A DNA stretch of 64,000 bases from Fodinibius saliphilus (GTDB lineage: Bacteria > Bacteroidota > Rhodothermia > Balneolales > Balneolaceae). The translations under genes and the position numbers were made by a program. The notes under the pieces are model-generated. The model saw only the letters and a list, made by a program, of their open reading frames with translations, had not been told where the DNA came from and did no database searches. This document shows, one piece after another, positions 45,469 through 53,581 of this stretch (its first letter is position 1; the number at the start of each line of letters is the position of its first letter). The stretch lies in NCBI RefSeq assembly GCF_005869845.1, contig NZ_VAWF01000001.1, positions 1,240,001-1,304,000 on the forward strand, in the 5' to 3' direction.

Positions 45469-48099
45469 TCACATATCATGCAAAATCATAACCGCATTTT
45501 GCATCATGCGTGCTGGACCTACCCAGAACATGCGGTATTGGGTATTATCCAACAAAAAGACTACCTGTCCGGATCCCATGGGTTTTACTCCAGCAAAAGC
45601 ATTACCAGCCACCTGCTCTTTATTTTCAGGAGAGGCATATCCTGACGCCAGTACCGATTGTGGATCCTTACCATAATGACCGACTACCTGCCAGTTCGTA
45701 GAGGGTACCAATGATTCATCACTAAACTTTAGTGAGAATAACTTATTGGGCATTCCAAAGGCAAGTGGATTGGTATTATCAATATGTCCCTGGAAAGCTG
45801 AACCGGGAATACGTTTAAGTCCGGATGAATCTTCACGGGCAGCATATGTCGTATAGGCCGCTGGTTTAATCGTGTCCTCATCTTTATCTCCTTTTGAAGG
45901 TTCATCAGTAAGCTCTACAGAAGTAAACCCAGAATTGTCTTTACTCATAAATTCTGCAGCATTTTCTGTAGCAACAAGAGTACCACCGTCTCTCACCCAT
46001 CCTTTTAGTATATCCAGAGCAGTAGAATCAAGGGTCGAAGAAAATCCGCCCCAGGCACCGGGCAGTACTAATACATCATATTCTTCCAGATCTAAGTATG
46101 GAAGTCGATCACTTCGAATTCGGTTGATCCCAAATTCGGTCCACTGATCGAATAAAAACCAAATCTGGCCAGCTGTATACGAGCTAAAGGGGCTATCAAC
46201 CATAAGCCCTACACTGGGCCTATCAACCGGCTCGCTGTCCCGTGAGGCCAAGTCCATGCCGCTGACCATGCGTCCGGTATCAAAACCTTCGATCGTAACT
46301 TTGGCCTCTTTAGCAATACGCTCCATATCCGAGACGATGGTATCGCGCTTTTCATAATTACGACCAAGAAGAACTACCAGACTGCCCCGGCTATATCGTT
46401 GTCCATCGTAGGTAAAATATTTTTTGGCAACACGTACACGATAACCAGCATCCCATAGTTTAGCCAGTGCATTGGGAGTATATCGCTGCTTTCCATCAAC
46501 TACATAAGCATAACCTGCCCCACTATTTTTTACTCCATATTCATACGCTGAAACTTCTGATACCGGAGTGGTTTCTACTTTTACCTCATCATTTGACCAG
46601 GCGGCATCCAGATTATATGCCATCGGGGCCGACCAAGTTGACATGTCGTACATCACCGAATCGCCGATTGCCAACTGGCGCTTCATAAGTGTATTCAAAA
46701 ATATATGACGTGGCTGATTCATAGAAATAATGAAACTACCTTTATTGAACTGGCGGGTTTCTGCTTCTCCATCCCAATAACTATAGGCATCATCTATTTC
46801 AAAATCTTTCGTTGCCTGCCCTACTTCAACTCCATGCTGCAACATAATATTGATCAACTCACCGGTGTAGGCCCGATCATTATTGGGGACAATAAATGCC
46901 TCCACATCCCCTTTCTTTGCTTCCTCCCTAAAAGCATTTTGAAAATAATCAAGCAGTGGCTTCCGATGTTCAATGGAAGTCCGGACTGTTGCAATCGAGT
47001 TCGTATAATGATCAAATACACGCTGCCGAAGGGTCAATTTATAGCCATCTTCAGTTTCAACGGAGCGCCCCCCGCGGCTATGTCCCCCTTGTTCTGCCAA
47101 CATCCCGATAGCTCCCATATTGCTGGGATAAGAAGATCCATAACCGGGGTAAAAGAAATCAAAAGCCTCACGGGTGGCATAATTAATATTGTGATCATCA
47201 AACTCCGCGATCACACCACGTCCAAAAACATCCGCCCACTTTTTATAATCATTTGGCAACTCATGATTTCGTGGTGTAGTTCCGGGCATCGTAAAGTAAT
47301 TACTGTTGAACCCCTGCTCATGCAGATCTAAATGAACCTGGGGCATCCATTTCTGGTAAGTGGCTATGCGACCTCTAGACTCCGGATGAACCAACCAAAC
47401 CCAATCGCGATTCAGGTCAAACCAATAATGATTGGTACGTCCACCGGGCCAGATCTCATCATGCTCCAGGTCATCCGCGTTAGAGTTTAACACTGCACTT
47501 CGTGAAGATTTATACCAGTACACATATCGATCTCGCCCATCAGGGTTGAGCATCGGATCAATAATAGTAATAGCATCACTCCTCATCTTTTTGGTCTCTG
47601 CATCCATCCCCGCAACCAAACGGTAGGCCGTCTGCATAGCTGCTTCACTACTAGACGGTTCATTGCCATGGACATTATAACTCAACCATACCATAACAGG
47701 CTGATCGCCCTTTATAGATTCCGCTGTATTATCCTCCAATTTTTCCGGATCAGTAAGCTGGAGGTTATTATTACGCAGCTGATCGATATTTGACTGATTT
47801 TCTTCAGAACTGATAACCGCAAAGTAGAGGCCTCTACCTTCATAGGTTTCAGCATACTTTTCTAAATTGATACGATCAGACGTTTCAGCCAAATACTTGA
47901 GATAAGCTACCACATCTGAATGGAAACTAAATTCAGTGCCCAACTCATAACCCAGGAATTCTGCCGGAGATGAGATCTCAGAATCATAAGAGATATCCGG
48001 ATCAAACTGGAAGCGTTCTTCTTGAGCATGTAAAATGCTAGAATTTATAAAAAGGAAAGCAACAGCAAAAAGGAGGTATCGAAATCGAAATTCGAACAT
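45469..48099 (-). CDS. Secreted M14-family zinc carboxypeptidase
   Basis: An 876-residue exported peptidase. It has a signal peptide (about 1-25, ending ILHAQ), then an M14 catalytic domain (about 55-385) with the zinc pair His144 and Glu147 in YNVHGNEPSSSEA, the third His in VHLDLHEQGFNSNYF and a likely catalytic Glu in GMLAEQGGHSRGG. The C-terminal half (about 400-870) includes a glutamine-amidotransferase-like flavodoxin segment (YDVLVLPGAWGGFSS). It should release C-terminal residues from exogenous peptides. It forms a single-gene unit with a hairpin terminator. Confidence 0.85.
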   Translation of the reverse strand: MFEFRFRYLLFAVAFLFINSSILHAQEERFQFDPDISYDSEISSPAEFLGYELGTEFSFHSDVVAYLKYLAETSDRINLEKYAETYEGRGLYFAVISSEENQSNIDQLRNNNLQLTDPEKLEDNTAESIKGDQPVMVWLSYNVHGNEPSSSEAAMQTAYRLVAGMDAETKKMRSDAITIIDPMLNPDGRDRYVYWYKSSRSAVLNSNADDLEHDEIWPGGRTNHYWFDLNRDWVWLVHPESRGRIATYQKWMPQVHLDLHEQGFNSNYFTMPGTTPRNHELPNDYKKWADVFGRGVIAEFDDHNINYATREAFDFFYPGYGSSYPSNMGAIGMLAEQGGHSRGGRSVETEDGYKLTLRQRVFDHYTNSIATVRTSIEHRKPLLDYFQNAFREEAKKGDVEAFIVPNNDRAYTGELINIMLQHGVEVGQATKDFEIDDAYSYWDGEAETRQFNKGSFIISMNQPRHIFLNTLMKRQLAIGDSVMYDMSTWSAPMAYNLDAAWSNDEVKVETTPVSEVSAYEYGVKNSGAGYAYVVDGKQRYTPNALAKLWDAGYRVRVAKKYFTYDGQRYSRGSLVVLLGRNYEKRDTIVSDMERIAKEAKVTIEGFDTGRMVSGMDLASRDSEPVDRPSVGLMVDSPFSSYTAGQIWFLFDQWTEFGINRIRSDRLPYLDLEEYDVLVLPGAWGGFSSTLDSTALDILKGWVRDGGTLVATENAAEFMSKDNSGFTSVELTDEPSKGDKDEDTIKPAAYTTYAAREDSSGLKRIPGSAFQGHIDNTNPLAFGMPNKLFSLKFSDESLVPSTNWQVVGHYGKDPQSVLASGYASPENKEQVAGNAFAGVKPMGSGQVVFLLDNTQYRMFWVGPARMMQNAVMILHDM

Positions 48100-48254
48100 G
48101 AGTTACATTGTTTGTTTACTTTTTTATGTTGTAATAGTTAATCATGGTACAAAAATTGAAAGTAAAATGGCGTAAAAAAAAGTCGTGATTAGCTATAATA
48201 AGGCCTGTTAAGCGATTTGGCGAATAATCCTGTTCACTTTATGCATCTATTCCT

Positions 48255-49853
48255 ATGAAAGGCTATCAAAAAATGCTACTCGGCATATGCATAGCCATCA
48301 TTATATTGGTCGGCAGTATTCAGATCTATTTTAGTTTCTTTTTAGATACCCAGATTAAACAAACGCTCACAAACCATTTTCAGGAGTCTACAAACCATAG
48401 GATTCGATTCACAATTAATGATCTAGACCTTCAATTGCTGGGAAGGCGTATTAATATTTCCGGTACTACTATTTCTTCAAATAAACAAGACGAAAAAAAT
48501 ACTTTTTATGCTAAAATAGAAGGTATCCAAATTCGAGGAATTAGCTTTTGGCAGTTATTAGTGCATCAAAAGCTTAAACTAAAAGAGGTCCGGATTAACA
48601 ACCCGAATATTTCACTGGCCAAAGCTCCCTCCTCAAATCCCTCTACTACTCCTCGACATATCCGGAAGCAATTTTCAAATGTCAAGATGCTACAGCAACT
48701 GTCAATCCCAAAACTCTCAATCACCGGACTATCCCTTCGTTTTACGACGAAAACCAAAAATGACAAATCATCTTTTAGCTTCCGCAACAGTGATATCCAT
48801 TTCTATAAAATATCTCTTGACTCCGCCGCTCTAACAAGTAACGAGATTATCCCTGCTAAAAATATGGTAGCTGACTTTCGTGATCTTCAGTACCATACAG
48901 CAAATGGTGTATATAAACTTTCTACCCACAAAATAGCCTTTTCATCCTTTGACAGTAGTATGGACATTCGTTCCCTACAACTCCAACCGAAATTTGATAA
49001 AACTACTTTTCCCAACCAGTTTGATCACGAAGCAGACCGGATAAAAATAAAAATGAGCCAAATTTATTGGTCCGGCATTGACAGCCATAAACTAAATTCC
49101 AGACAAATACTCAGAGTAAAAAATATTCTGATCCGTAAGCCCGACTTTGACATTTATCGTGATAAACGGCTTCCCTTTCCTCCGAATAACAACCCACCAT
49201 TGCCCCAAGAGATAATACAAAGTATTCCATTTCCTACTACTGTCAATCGCATTACTCTTACTGATGGTAAAATCCGGTACAGTGAACGGATGCCGAGTGC
49301 TCAAAAAGCCGGGTATATAATTTTTGCTGATCTCACAGCTATTTTTCAAAACTTGTCCAATATTAAAAAAGAATGGCGTGCTCATTCCCCAACCCTGCAG
49401 GTTAAAACTGAAGTAATGGACCATGCAGAACTTAAGGCCTCATTTCGTTTCCCTATGGGTTCTCAACAACAATATATCTTCGGCCATTTATCATCAATGC
49501 CAATAAAGCCCCTGAACAAAGCATTGACTCCCCTGGCCTTTGTACGCATAGAGGATGGGCATATTCTGGGAATGGATTTTAATATGACTTTAGATGAAAA
49601 GAAAGCCAAAGGTTCCATGACCTTTACATACCAAGACTTAAAAATATCACTGTTGAATAAAGGAAATAAAGACCAAAACTTTGGTAATAAAATAAAATCG
49701 TTTCTTGCTAACGCTTTCAAAGTTAATACTCATAACAAAGGCGAAAACCTCAAAAAAGCACCAATTAAATTTGAACGAGATACAAATAAATCAGTTTTTA
49801 ACTACTGGTGGAAAAGCCTTTTATCAGGACTTAAAACGAGCATTGGAATCTAA
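48255..49853 (+). CDS. AsmA-like envelope protein
   Basis: A 532-residue protein with an N-terminal membrane helix (about 7-28) and a long extracytoplasmic beta-rich part. The opening pattern INDLDLQLLGRRINISGTTI and the later FYAKIEGIQIRGISFWQLLVHQKLKLKEVRINNPNI matches the AsmA/TamB superfamily of bridge-like lipid transport and membrane-assembly proteins. The C-terminal helix and short basic tail (about 500-532) are less usual. It is translated 12 bp before the serine-racemase-like gene, so the genes may be cotranscribed, though no functional link is obvious. Confidence 0.7.
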   Translation: MKGYQKMLLGICIAIIILVGSIQIYFSFFLDTQIKQTLTNHFQESTNHRIRFTINDLDLQLLGRRINISGTTISSNKQDEKNTFYAKIEGIQIRGISFWQLLVHQKLKLKEVRINNPNISLAKAPSSNPSTTPRHIRKQFSNVKMLQQLSIPKLSITGLSLRFTTKTKNDKSSFSFRNSDIHFYKISLDSAALTSNEIIPAKNMVADFRDLQYHTANGVYKLSTHKIAFSSFDSSMDIRSLQLQPKFDKTTFPNQFDHEADRIKIKMSQIYWSGIDSHKLNSRQILRVKNILIRKPDFDIYRDKRLPFPPNNNPPLPQEIIQSIPFPTTVNRITLTDGKIRYSERMPSAQKAGYIIFADLTAIFQNLSNIKKEWRAHSPTLQVKTEVMDHAELKASFRFPMGSQQQYIFGHLSSMPIKPLNKALTPLAFVRIEDGHILGMDFNMTLDEKKAKGSMTFTYQDLKISLLNKGNKDQNFGNKIKSFLANAFKVNTHNKGENLKKAPIKFERDTNKSVFNYWWKSLLSGLKTSIGI

Positions 49854-49865
49854 AGAATTCAATTC

Positions 49866-50834
49866 ATGTCAGAATTAAACACGGTTGCCATTCCCAGTTA
49901 TGAGGATGTAAAAAGTGCCTATCTTAAAATTCGAAATAACGTTCACAGAACACCGGTTTTAAGTAGCAAAAAAGTAAATGAGCGCGCTGGCGGCGAACTC
50001 TACTTTAAGTGTGAAAATTTTCAAAAGGTAGGTGCCTTTAAATTTCGGGGAGCAACACATGCGATAGGAACACTCTCTGAGAAGGAAGCGAAAAATGGCG
50101 TTGCCACACACTCCTCTGGCAACCATGCACAAGCAGTAGCACTAGCAGCTAAACTTCGCGGTATCCCCGCTCATATTGTGATGCCTGAAAATGCTCCAAA
50201 AGTTAAAGTCAATGCCGTGCGGGACTACGGGGCTAATATTACGTTTAGCAAATCTACACAAGAAGGGCGGGAAGCAACCCTGCAAAAAGTAGTCAAAAAA
50301 ACCGGGGCTACTTTTATTCATCCCTATGACAATCCGAATATTATCATGGGACAAGGTAGTGCCGCCATAGAACTGCTGGAGGAGAAGGCCGACCTCGATC
50401 TCATCATTGCTCCTATTGGCGGTGGTGGTCTTATGAGCGGGACAGCTATTGCAGCATCTGGTTTATCTCCGGAGACAAAAATTATTGGCACAGAACCAGA
50501 AGTAGCTAATGATGCATACCTTTCCTTCAAAACGGGGGAACTTCATCCTGTCCAAAGCACTAATACGGTAGCAGATGGACTACGAACCTCTCTGAGTCCC
50601 CTCACCTTTTCCTGCATACAGAAACATGTAGATGCTATTTACACTGTAACAGAACAAGAAATTGTCGAGGCTATGCGCTTTATTTGGGAACGCATGAAGA
50701 TAATTATTGAACCTTCGTGTGCGGTTCCGGCAGCTGCAATTTTTAACGGAAAAATTGATGTTGAAGGGAAAAAAGCTGGGATTATTATAACAGGCGGCAA
50801 TATTGATTTAGATAAACTGCCGTGGCAAAGTTAA
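49866..50834 (+). CDS. Serine racemase-like PLP enzyme (threonine dehydratase fold)
   Basis: A 322-residue fold-type II PLP enzyme. Lys59 in GAFKFRG forms the Schiff base and GGGG at 185-188 holds the phosphate. Diagnostic for serine racemase is Ser84 in THSSGNH, the re-face acid/base that is Ala in threonine deaminases, and the metal pair Glu210 and Asp216 in EPEVAND, at the same spacing as in the mammalian enzyme. The C-terminus ends IIITGGNIDLDKL. No ACT domain is present. A D-amino-acid oxidase gene follows 27 bp downstream. Serine/threonine dehydratase activity may coexist, as in known racemases. Confidence 0.82.
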   Translation: MSELNTVAIPSYEDVKSAYLKIRNNVHRTPVLSSKKVNERAGGELYFKCENFQKVGAFKFRGATHAIGTLSEKEAKNGVATHSSGNHAQAVALAAKLRGIPAHIVMPENAPKVKVNAVRDYGANITFSKSTQEGREATLQKVVKKTGATFIHPYDNPNIIMGQGSAAIELLEEKADLDLIIAPIGGGGLMSGTAIAASGLSPETKIIGTEPEVANDAYLSFKTGELHPVQSTNTVADGLRTSLSPLTFSCIQKHVDAIYTVTEQEIVEAMRFIWERMKIIIEPSCAVPAAAIFNGKIDVEGKKAGIIITGGNIDLDKLPWQS

Positions 50835-50861
50835 AAATCAAAAATTGAGACCTAGGCATAA

Positions 50862-52010
50862 ATGTCAGAGCAGATCATTATTATTGGCAGTGGCGTATCG
50901 GGACTTACTACAGCCCTTACCCTACAATTGCTGGGTTATGAGACTGCAATTTATACTGAGAAAACCATTACAGACATTTCAAATAAAAATGGACACCCGG
51001 AATTTGCCAGTCTCTTTCCATCCGCTTCAATAATTCCCCACTCGGTATACTCCAATCAATTGGAGAAGCTATTCAAACGGTCTCAGTATATATTTTATGA
51101 GCTTCGCAAACTAGCTTTCCCGGGCATTACCATCAATAAACACTATGAGCTTTGGGAGTCTGAACCCAACCGCCCCGATTACTGTAATTGGATGTTGAAT
51201 TTTGAAGCTGTTTCTAATACAGAGATAGAAAAACTACCACATCGACCGGTAGTTGATAAATTGTACGGCTGGAGTTTCAACTGTATTTTCGCTGATTGGT
51301 CACTATACTTACCGGCACTGCTCCATACCTATTTACAAAATGGTGGAACAATCAGGCAGCAAAAAGTTAACCGGGAAACAATTTCTGACCTGCCGGCGGA
51401 AATCATTATTAACTGTAGCAGCACCGGTAGCCCTTATTTATTTGATGACCCCAGCAATAAGCAACTTGTTGTCCGTGGCCATCTGCTCCACAAGGCGGAT
51501 GCCCCTTTACTCACAAATTCAAACGGGGAAATTGTATCTTACAATTATACCCCAAAAGCAGAGATCTATTCCGATAGTAAGGGCAAAGCTGCTGATGTAT
51601 ATTGCTACCCCCGAAAAGATGGTTGGATACTTGGAGGGAGCCGCCAAGTTGGAACCCTTGAAAACGAAGAATGGCAAGTCAGTGAAGATTACTATGAAAT
51701 TGATGGTATTAGATTTCCTAAACAGATCATCGATCTCAATAGTAGGATCATTAACACCTTTTTTGAAACCGAACTGAGCATAAAGAATGAGCTTACTCCA
51801 TCGGTAGGTTATCGATATATCCGAAATAAAAAGAATGGCCTTCGGCTTGAATCAGAAACTGTAGCAAATAAAAAAGTAATACATAACTATGGCCATGGGG
51901 GCGCCGGGGTTACGCTTTCCTGGGGATGTGCCCTAGCGGTAACCTCGCATGTAAACAACAACTCTGCTGACGAAAACAAACAAACCTTATTAAAAGAGAT
52001 ACAACAATAA
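50862..52010 (+). CDS. D-amino-acid oxidase (FAD-dependent)
   Basis: A 382-residue flavoenzyme. IIIIGSGVSGLTTALTLQLLG is the FAD-binding fold. The C-terminal KVIHNYGHGGAGVTLSWGCAL is almost the same as the signature of eukaryotic D-amino-acid oxidase, and GYRYIR followed by NGLRLE corresponds to the region that contains the substrate-carboxylate Arg. It would oxidise neutral D-amino acids to keto acids, ammonia and peroxide. It is 27 bp after the serine racemase-like gene. No peroxisomal signal is expected. A related glycine or aspartate oxidase is the main alternative. Confidence 0.85.
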   Translation: MSEQIIIIGSGVSGLTTALTLQLLGYETAIYTEKTITDISNKNGHPEFASLFPSASIIPHSVYSNQLEKLFKRSQYIFYELRKLAFPGITINKHYELWESEPNRPDYCNWMLNFEAVSNTEIEKLPHRPVVDKLYGWSFNCIFADWSLYLPALLHTYLQNGGTIRQQKVNRETISDLPAEIIINCSSTGSPYLFDDPSNKQLVVRGHLLHKADAPLLTNSNGEIVSYNYTPKAEIYSDSKGKAADVYCYPRKDGWILGGSRQVGTLENEEWQVSEDYYEIDGIRFPKQIIDLNSRIINTFFETELSIKNELTPSVGYRYIRNKKNGLRLESETVANKKVIHNYGHGGAGVTLSWGCALAVTSHVNNNSADENKQTLLKEIQQ

Positions 52011-52040
52011 CCACAAGTATACTTTTAAAGGACAATGGAA

Positions 52041-52379
52041 TCAGCTTTGAATCTGTTTTTCGGCACAATCAGGGCAATCCAGCCAATGCTCTGATGGCAT
52101 TGATGGCAGAGCTTTCGGACTACTGCCTTTTTCAAACACCGGCCGATATAACACATCACCTTTTTTATGTGATTCTCCACAACTGTGACAGCTTTCCGCT
52201 CCATCAAGTTCTTTAGGAGTATAGCCTGCGATCACCCAACCTTCATGACCAGCATGCACTGCCAAACTTTCTAAAGCAGCACGTACTGTTTGGGATTTAT
52301 TGCCGTTATAATATTTCTCAGATAATTCCTCCAAAAGTTGAACGGTCTCATTATCTAGGGTAAAGTTCAACCGTTTCAT
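52041..52379 (-). CDS. Ribbon-helix-helix protein with C-terminal four-Cys zinc-site region
   Basis: A 112-residue protein. Residues 1-42 read as a ribbon-helix-helix DNA-binding domain (MKRLNFTLDNETVQLLEEL, then KSQTVRAALESLAV). The C-terminal half has two CxxC pairs, Cys64/Cys67 in CHSCGE and Cys102/Cys105 in CPDCAE, joined by a segment with GDVLYRP and a His; this looks like a zinc-knuckle sensor or rubredoxin-like site. It starts 28 bp downstream of the ZIP-like transporter stop on the same strand. A metal-sensing repressor is an attractive inference; no known family name is assigned. Confidence 0.65.
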   Translation of the reverse strand: MKRLNFTLDNETVQLLEELSEKYYNGNKSQTVRAALESLAVHAGHEGWVIAGYTPKELDGAESCHSCGESHKKGDVLYRPVFEKGSSPKALPSMPSEHWLDCPDCAEKQIQS

Positions 52380-52407
52380 AACATCTTTTCTTATTCAAAG
52401 TTTCCTT

Positions 52408-53229
52408 TTAATACACAATATACCAAGCTGCAAACACGATTAATCCTCCAATAAATGTATTAAGGACAGCCCAACGGCGATACCGATCTAATTCGTGATG
52501 TTCATGATTATCTAAATCAGTTTCTTGATGAATATTACCACCCACCTCACACTCTGGTAAAAAGTCGATAGCCACATGAAAGAAAACCCCCGTTGCAAAG
52601 CCAAATATGATAGCATTTATAAGAGCATTCTCCGGGATATCTAACAAGCTCACCGGGAGAGCAGTAAGTCCAATAGCCGAAGCCGGTAGTAGTATCAACA
52701 TCGGGGATTTACCCTTAATCGCAAGCCGCCGTGAAGCAGCATAACCGGCTGGTGCTTTATGTGAAACAATAGCAATTCCCAGCAATAATCCCAGTTCAGG
52801 CATTGCTGCATATACCATCCCGATAATAAGTCCCGCAGAAAGAGCATGGGAGGTTAACTCTAACACTACGGGTGGCAATGACGAAGAAGCATGAGTTAAA
52901 TCATGATTAAGAGTATGAATGGCAAAGCCCGCCATGATACCAATCGCAATTCCTAATCCCCCATAGACCGGATGATGATTAATAGCAGTAGGTACCAAAA
53001 AGATAGCTGCACTCGTAATCATCGCCCCACTTGCCAATCCATATCCAATAACCAAGTGATTGACCTTATTTTTTTTGGCTGCTTTCGTTCCTATGGGAAT
53101 AGCTAGAGCCATAGAAGCAAAAGCAATCCCAGAAATACCAATAATCTTCCAACTAGACTCCAGCGCTGCCAAAAAAGTGAATACACACAGAATAAATAGC
53201 GTTCCGTAAATAATAGATTTATTAGACAT
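52408..53229 (-). CDS. ZIP-like divalent metal transporter
   Basis: A 273-residue protein with eight membrane helices. The ZIP hallmarks are altered but in the expected places: HTLNHDLTHAS in a loop, HALSAGLIIGMVYA in helix 4 and SHKAPAGYAASRRL in helix 5, where classical ZIPs have HExPHE. A cytoplasmic loop near residues 226-250 is His/Asp/Glu-rich (GGNIHQETDLDNHEHHELD). It probably moves zinc, iron or manganese, with the altered ligand positions making the exact metal uncertain. The RHH/Cys4 gene follows and a palindrome lies 114 bp upstream. Confidence 0.75.
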   Translation of the reverse strand: MSNKSIIYGTLFILCVFTFLAALESSWKIIGISGIAFASMALAIPIGTKAAKKNKVNHLVIGYGLASGAMITSAAIFLVPTAINHHPVYGGLGIAIGIMAGFAIHTLNHDLTHASSSLPPVVLELTSHALSAGLIIGMVYAAMPELGLLLGIAIVSHKAPAGYAASRRLAIKGKSPMLILLPASAIGLTALPVSLLDIPENALINAIIFGFATGVFFHVAIDFLPECEVGGNIHQETDLDNHEHHELDRYRRWAVLNTFIGGLIVFAAWYIVY

Positions 53230-53581
53230 AATTCATTTTACATTATCTTGTAATTGTGCCATCAATTGTAGAACAGTACCTCAGGCAACCTTTAACTGCT
53301 CTGTATAAAATCACCGGATAGCGGAATACCAAGCAACTTTATTAGTGTGTATCATGATACACACTATCATACTCAAAAACAACTTCTCTATTAACACAAG
53401 AATATATCTGATTAGCTTAAAAGCTATGGCCGAGAGGTATAAATCAATATCAAACCGGGCCAGTAAAAAACTGATTGGCGCTCATATCACCTCTACTTAG
53501 TTGGTATGAGCAGTAAGCCCTTACATACTTTCTTTATTTTAATATATTAGGACTAATAACTCTTTAATTCACAAGTGTCTT
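53230..53581. other. 352-bp divergent region between ZIP-like and S15 hydrolase genes
   Basis: No ORF or RNA family is recognised. The striking element is the 24-bp palindrome at 53343-53366; the rest is A+T-rich and may hold both divergent promoters. Confidence 0.5.
53343..53366. promoter_or_regulatory. 24-bp perfect palindrome, candidate operator
   Basis: The half-site TAGTGTGTATCA (53343-53354) is followed directly by its reverse complement TGATACACACTA (53355-53366), with no mismatch or spacer. A perfect palindrome of this length is not expected by chance in 64 kb. It is 114 bp upstream of the ZIP-like gene and 216 bp upstream of the S15 hydrolase gene. A dimeric repressor, perhaps the RHH/Cys4 protein or another metal regulator, may bind. 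Confidence 0.6.

Noticed and set aside
46705-47331. 208-residue plus-strand open frame inside the M14 peptidase gene
   Set aside because: It is antisense to a well-supported peptidase with intact active-site motifs, has irregular composition and no recognisable domain.
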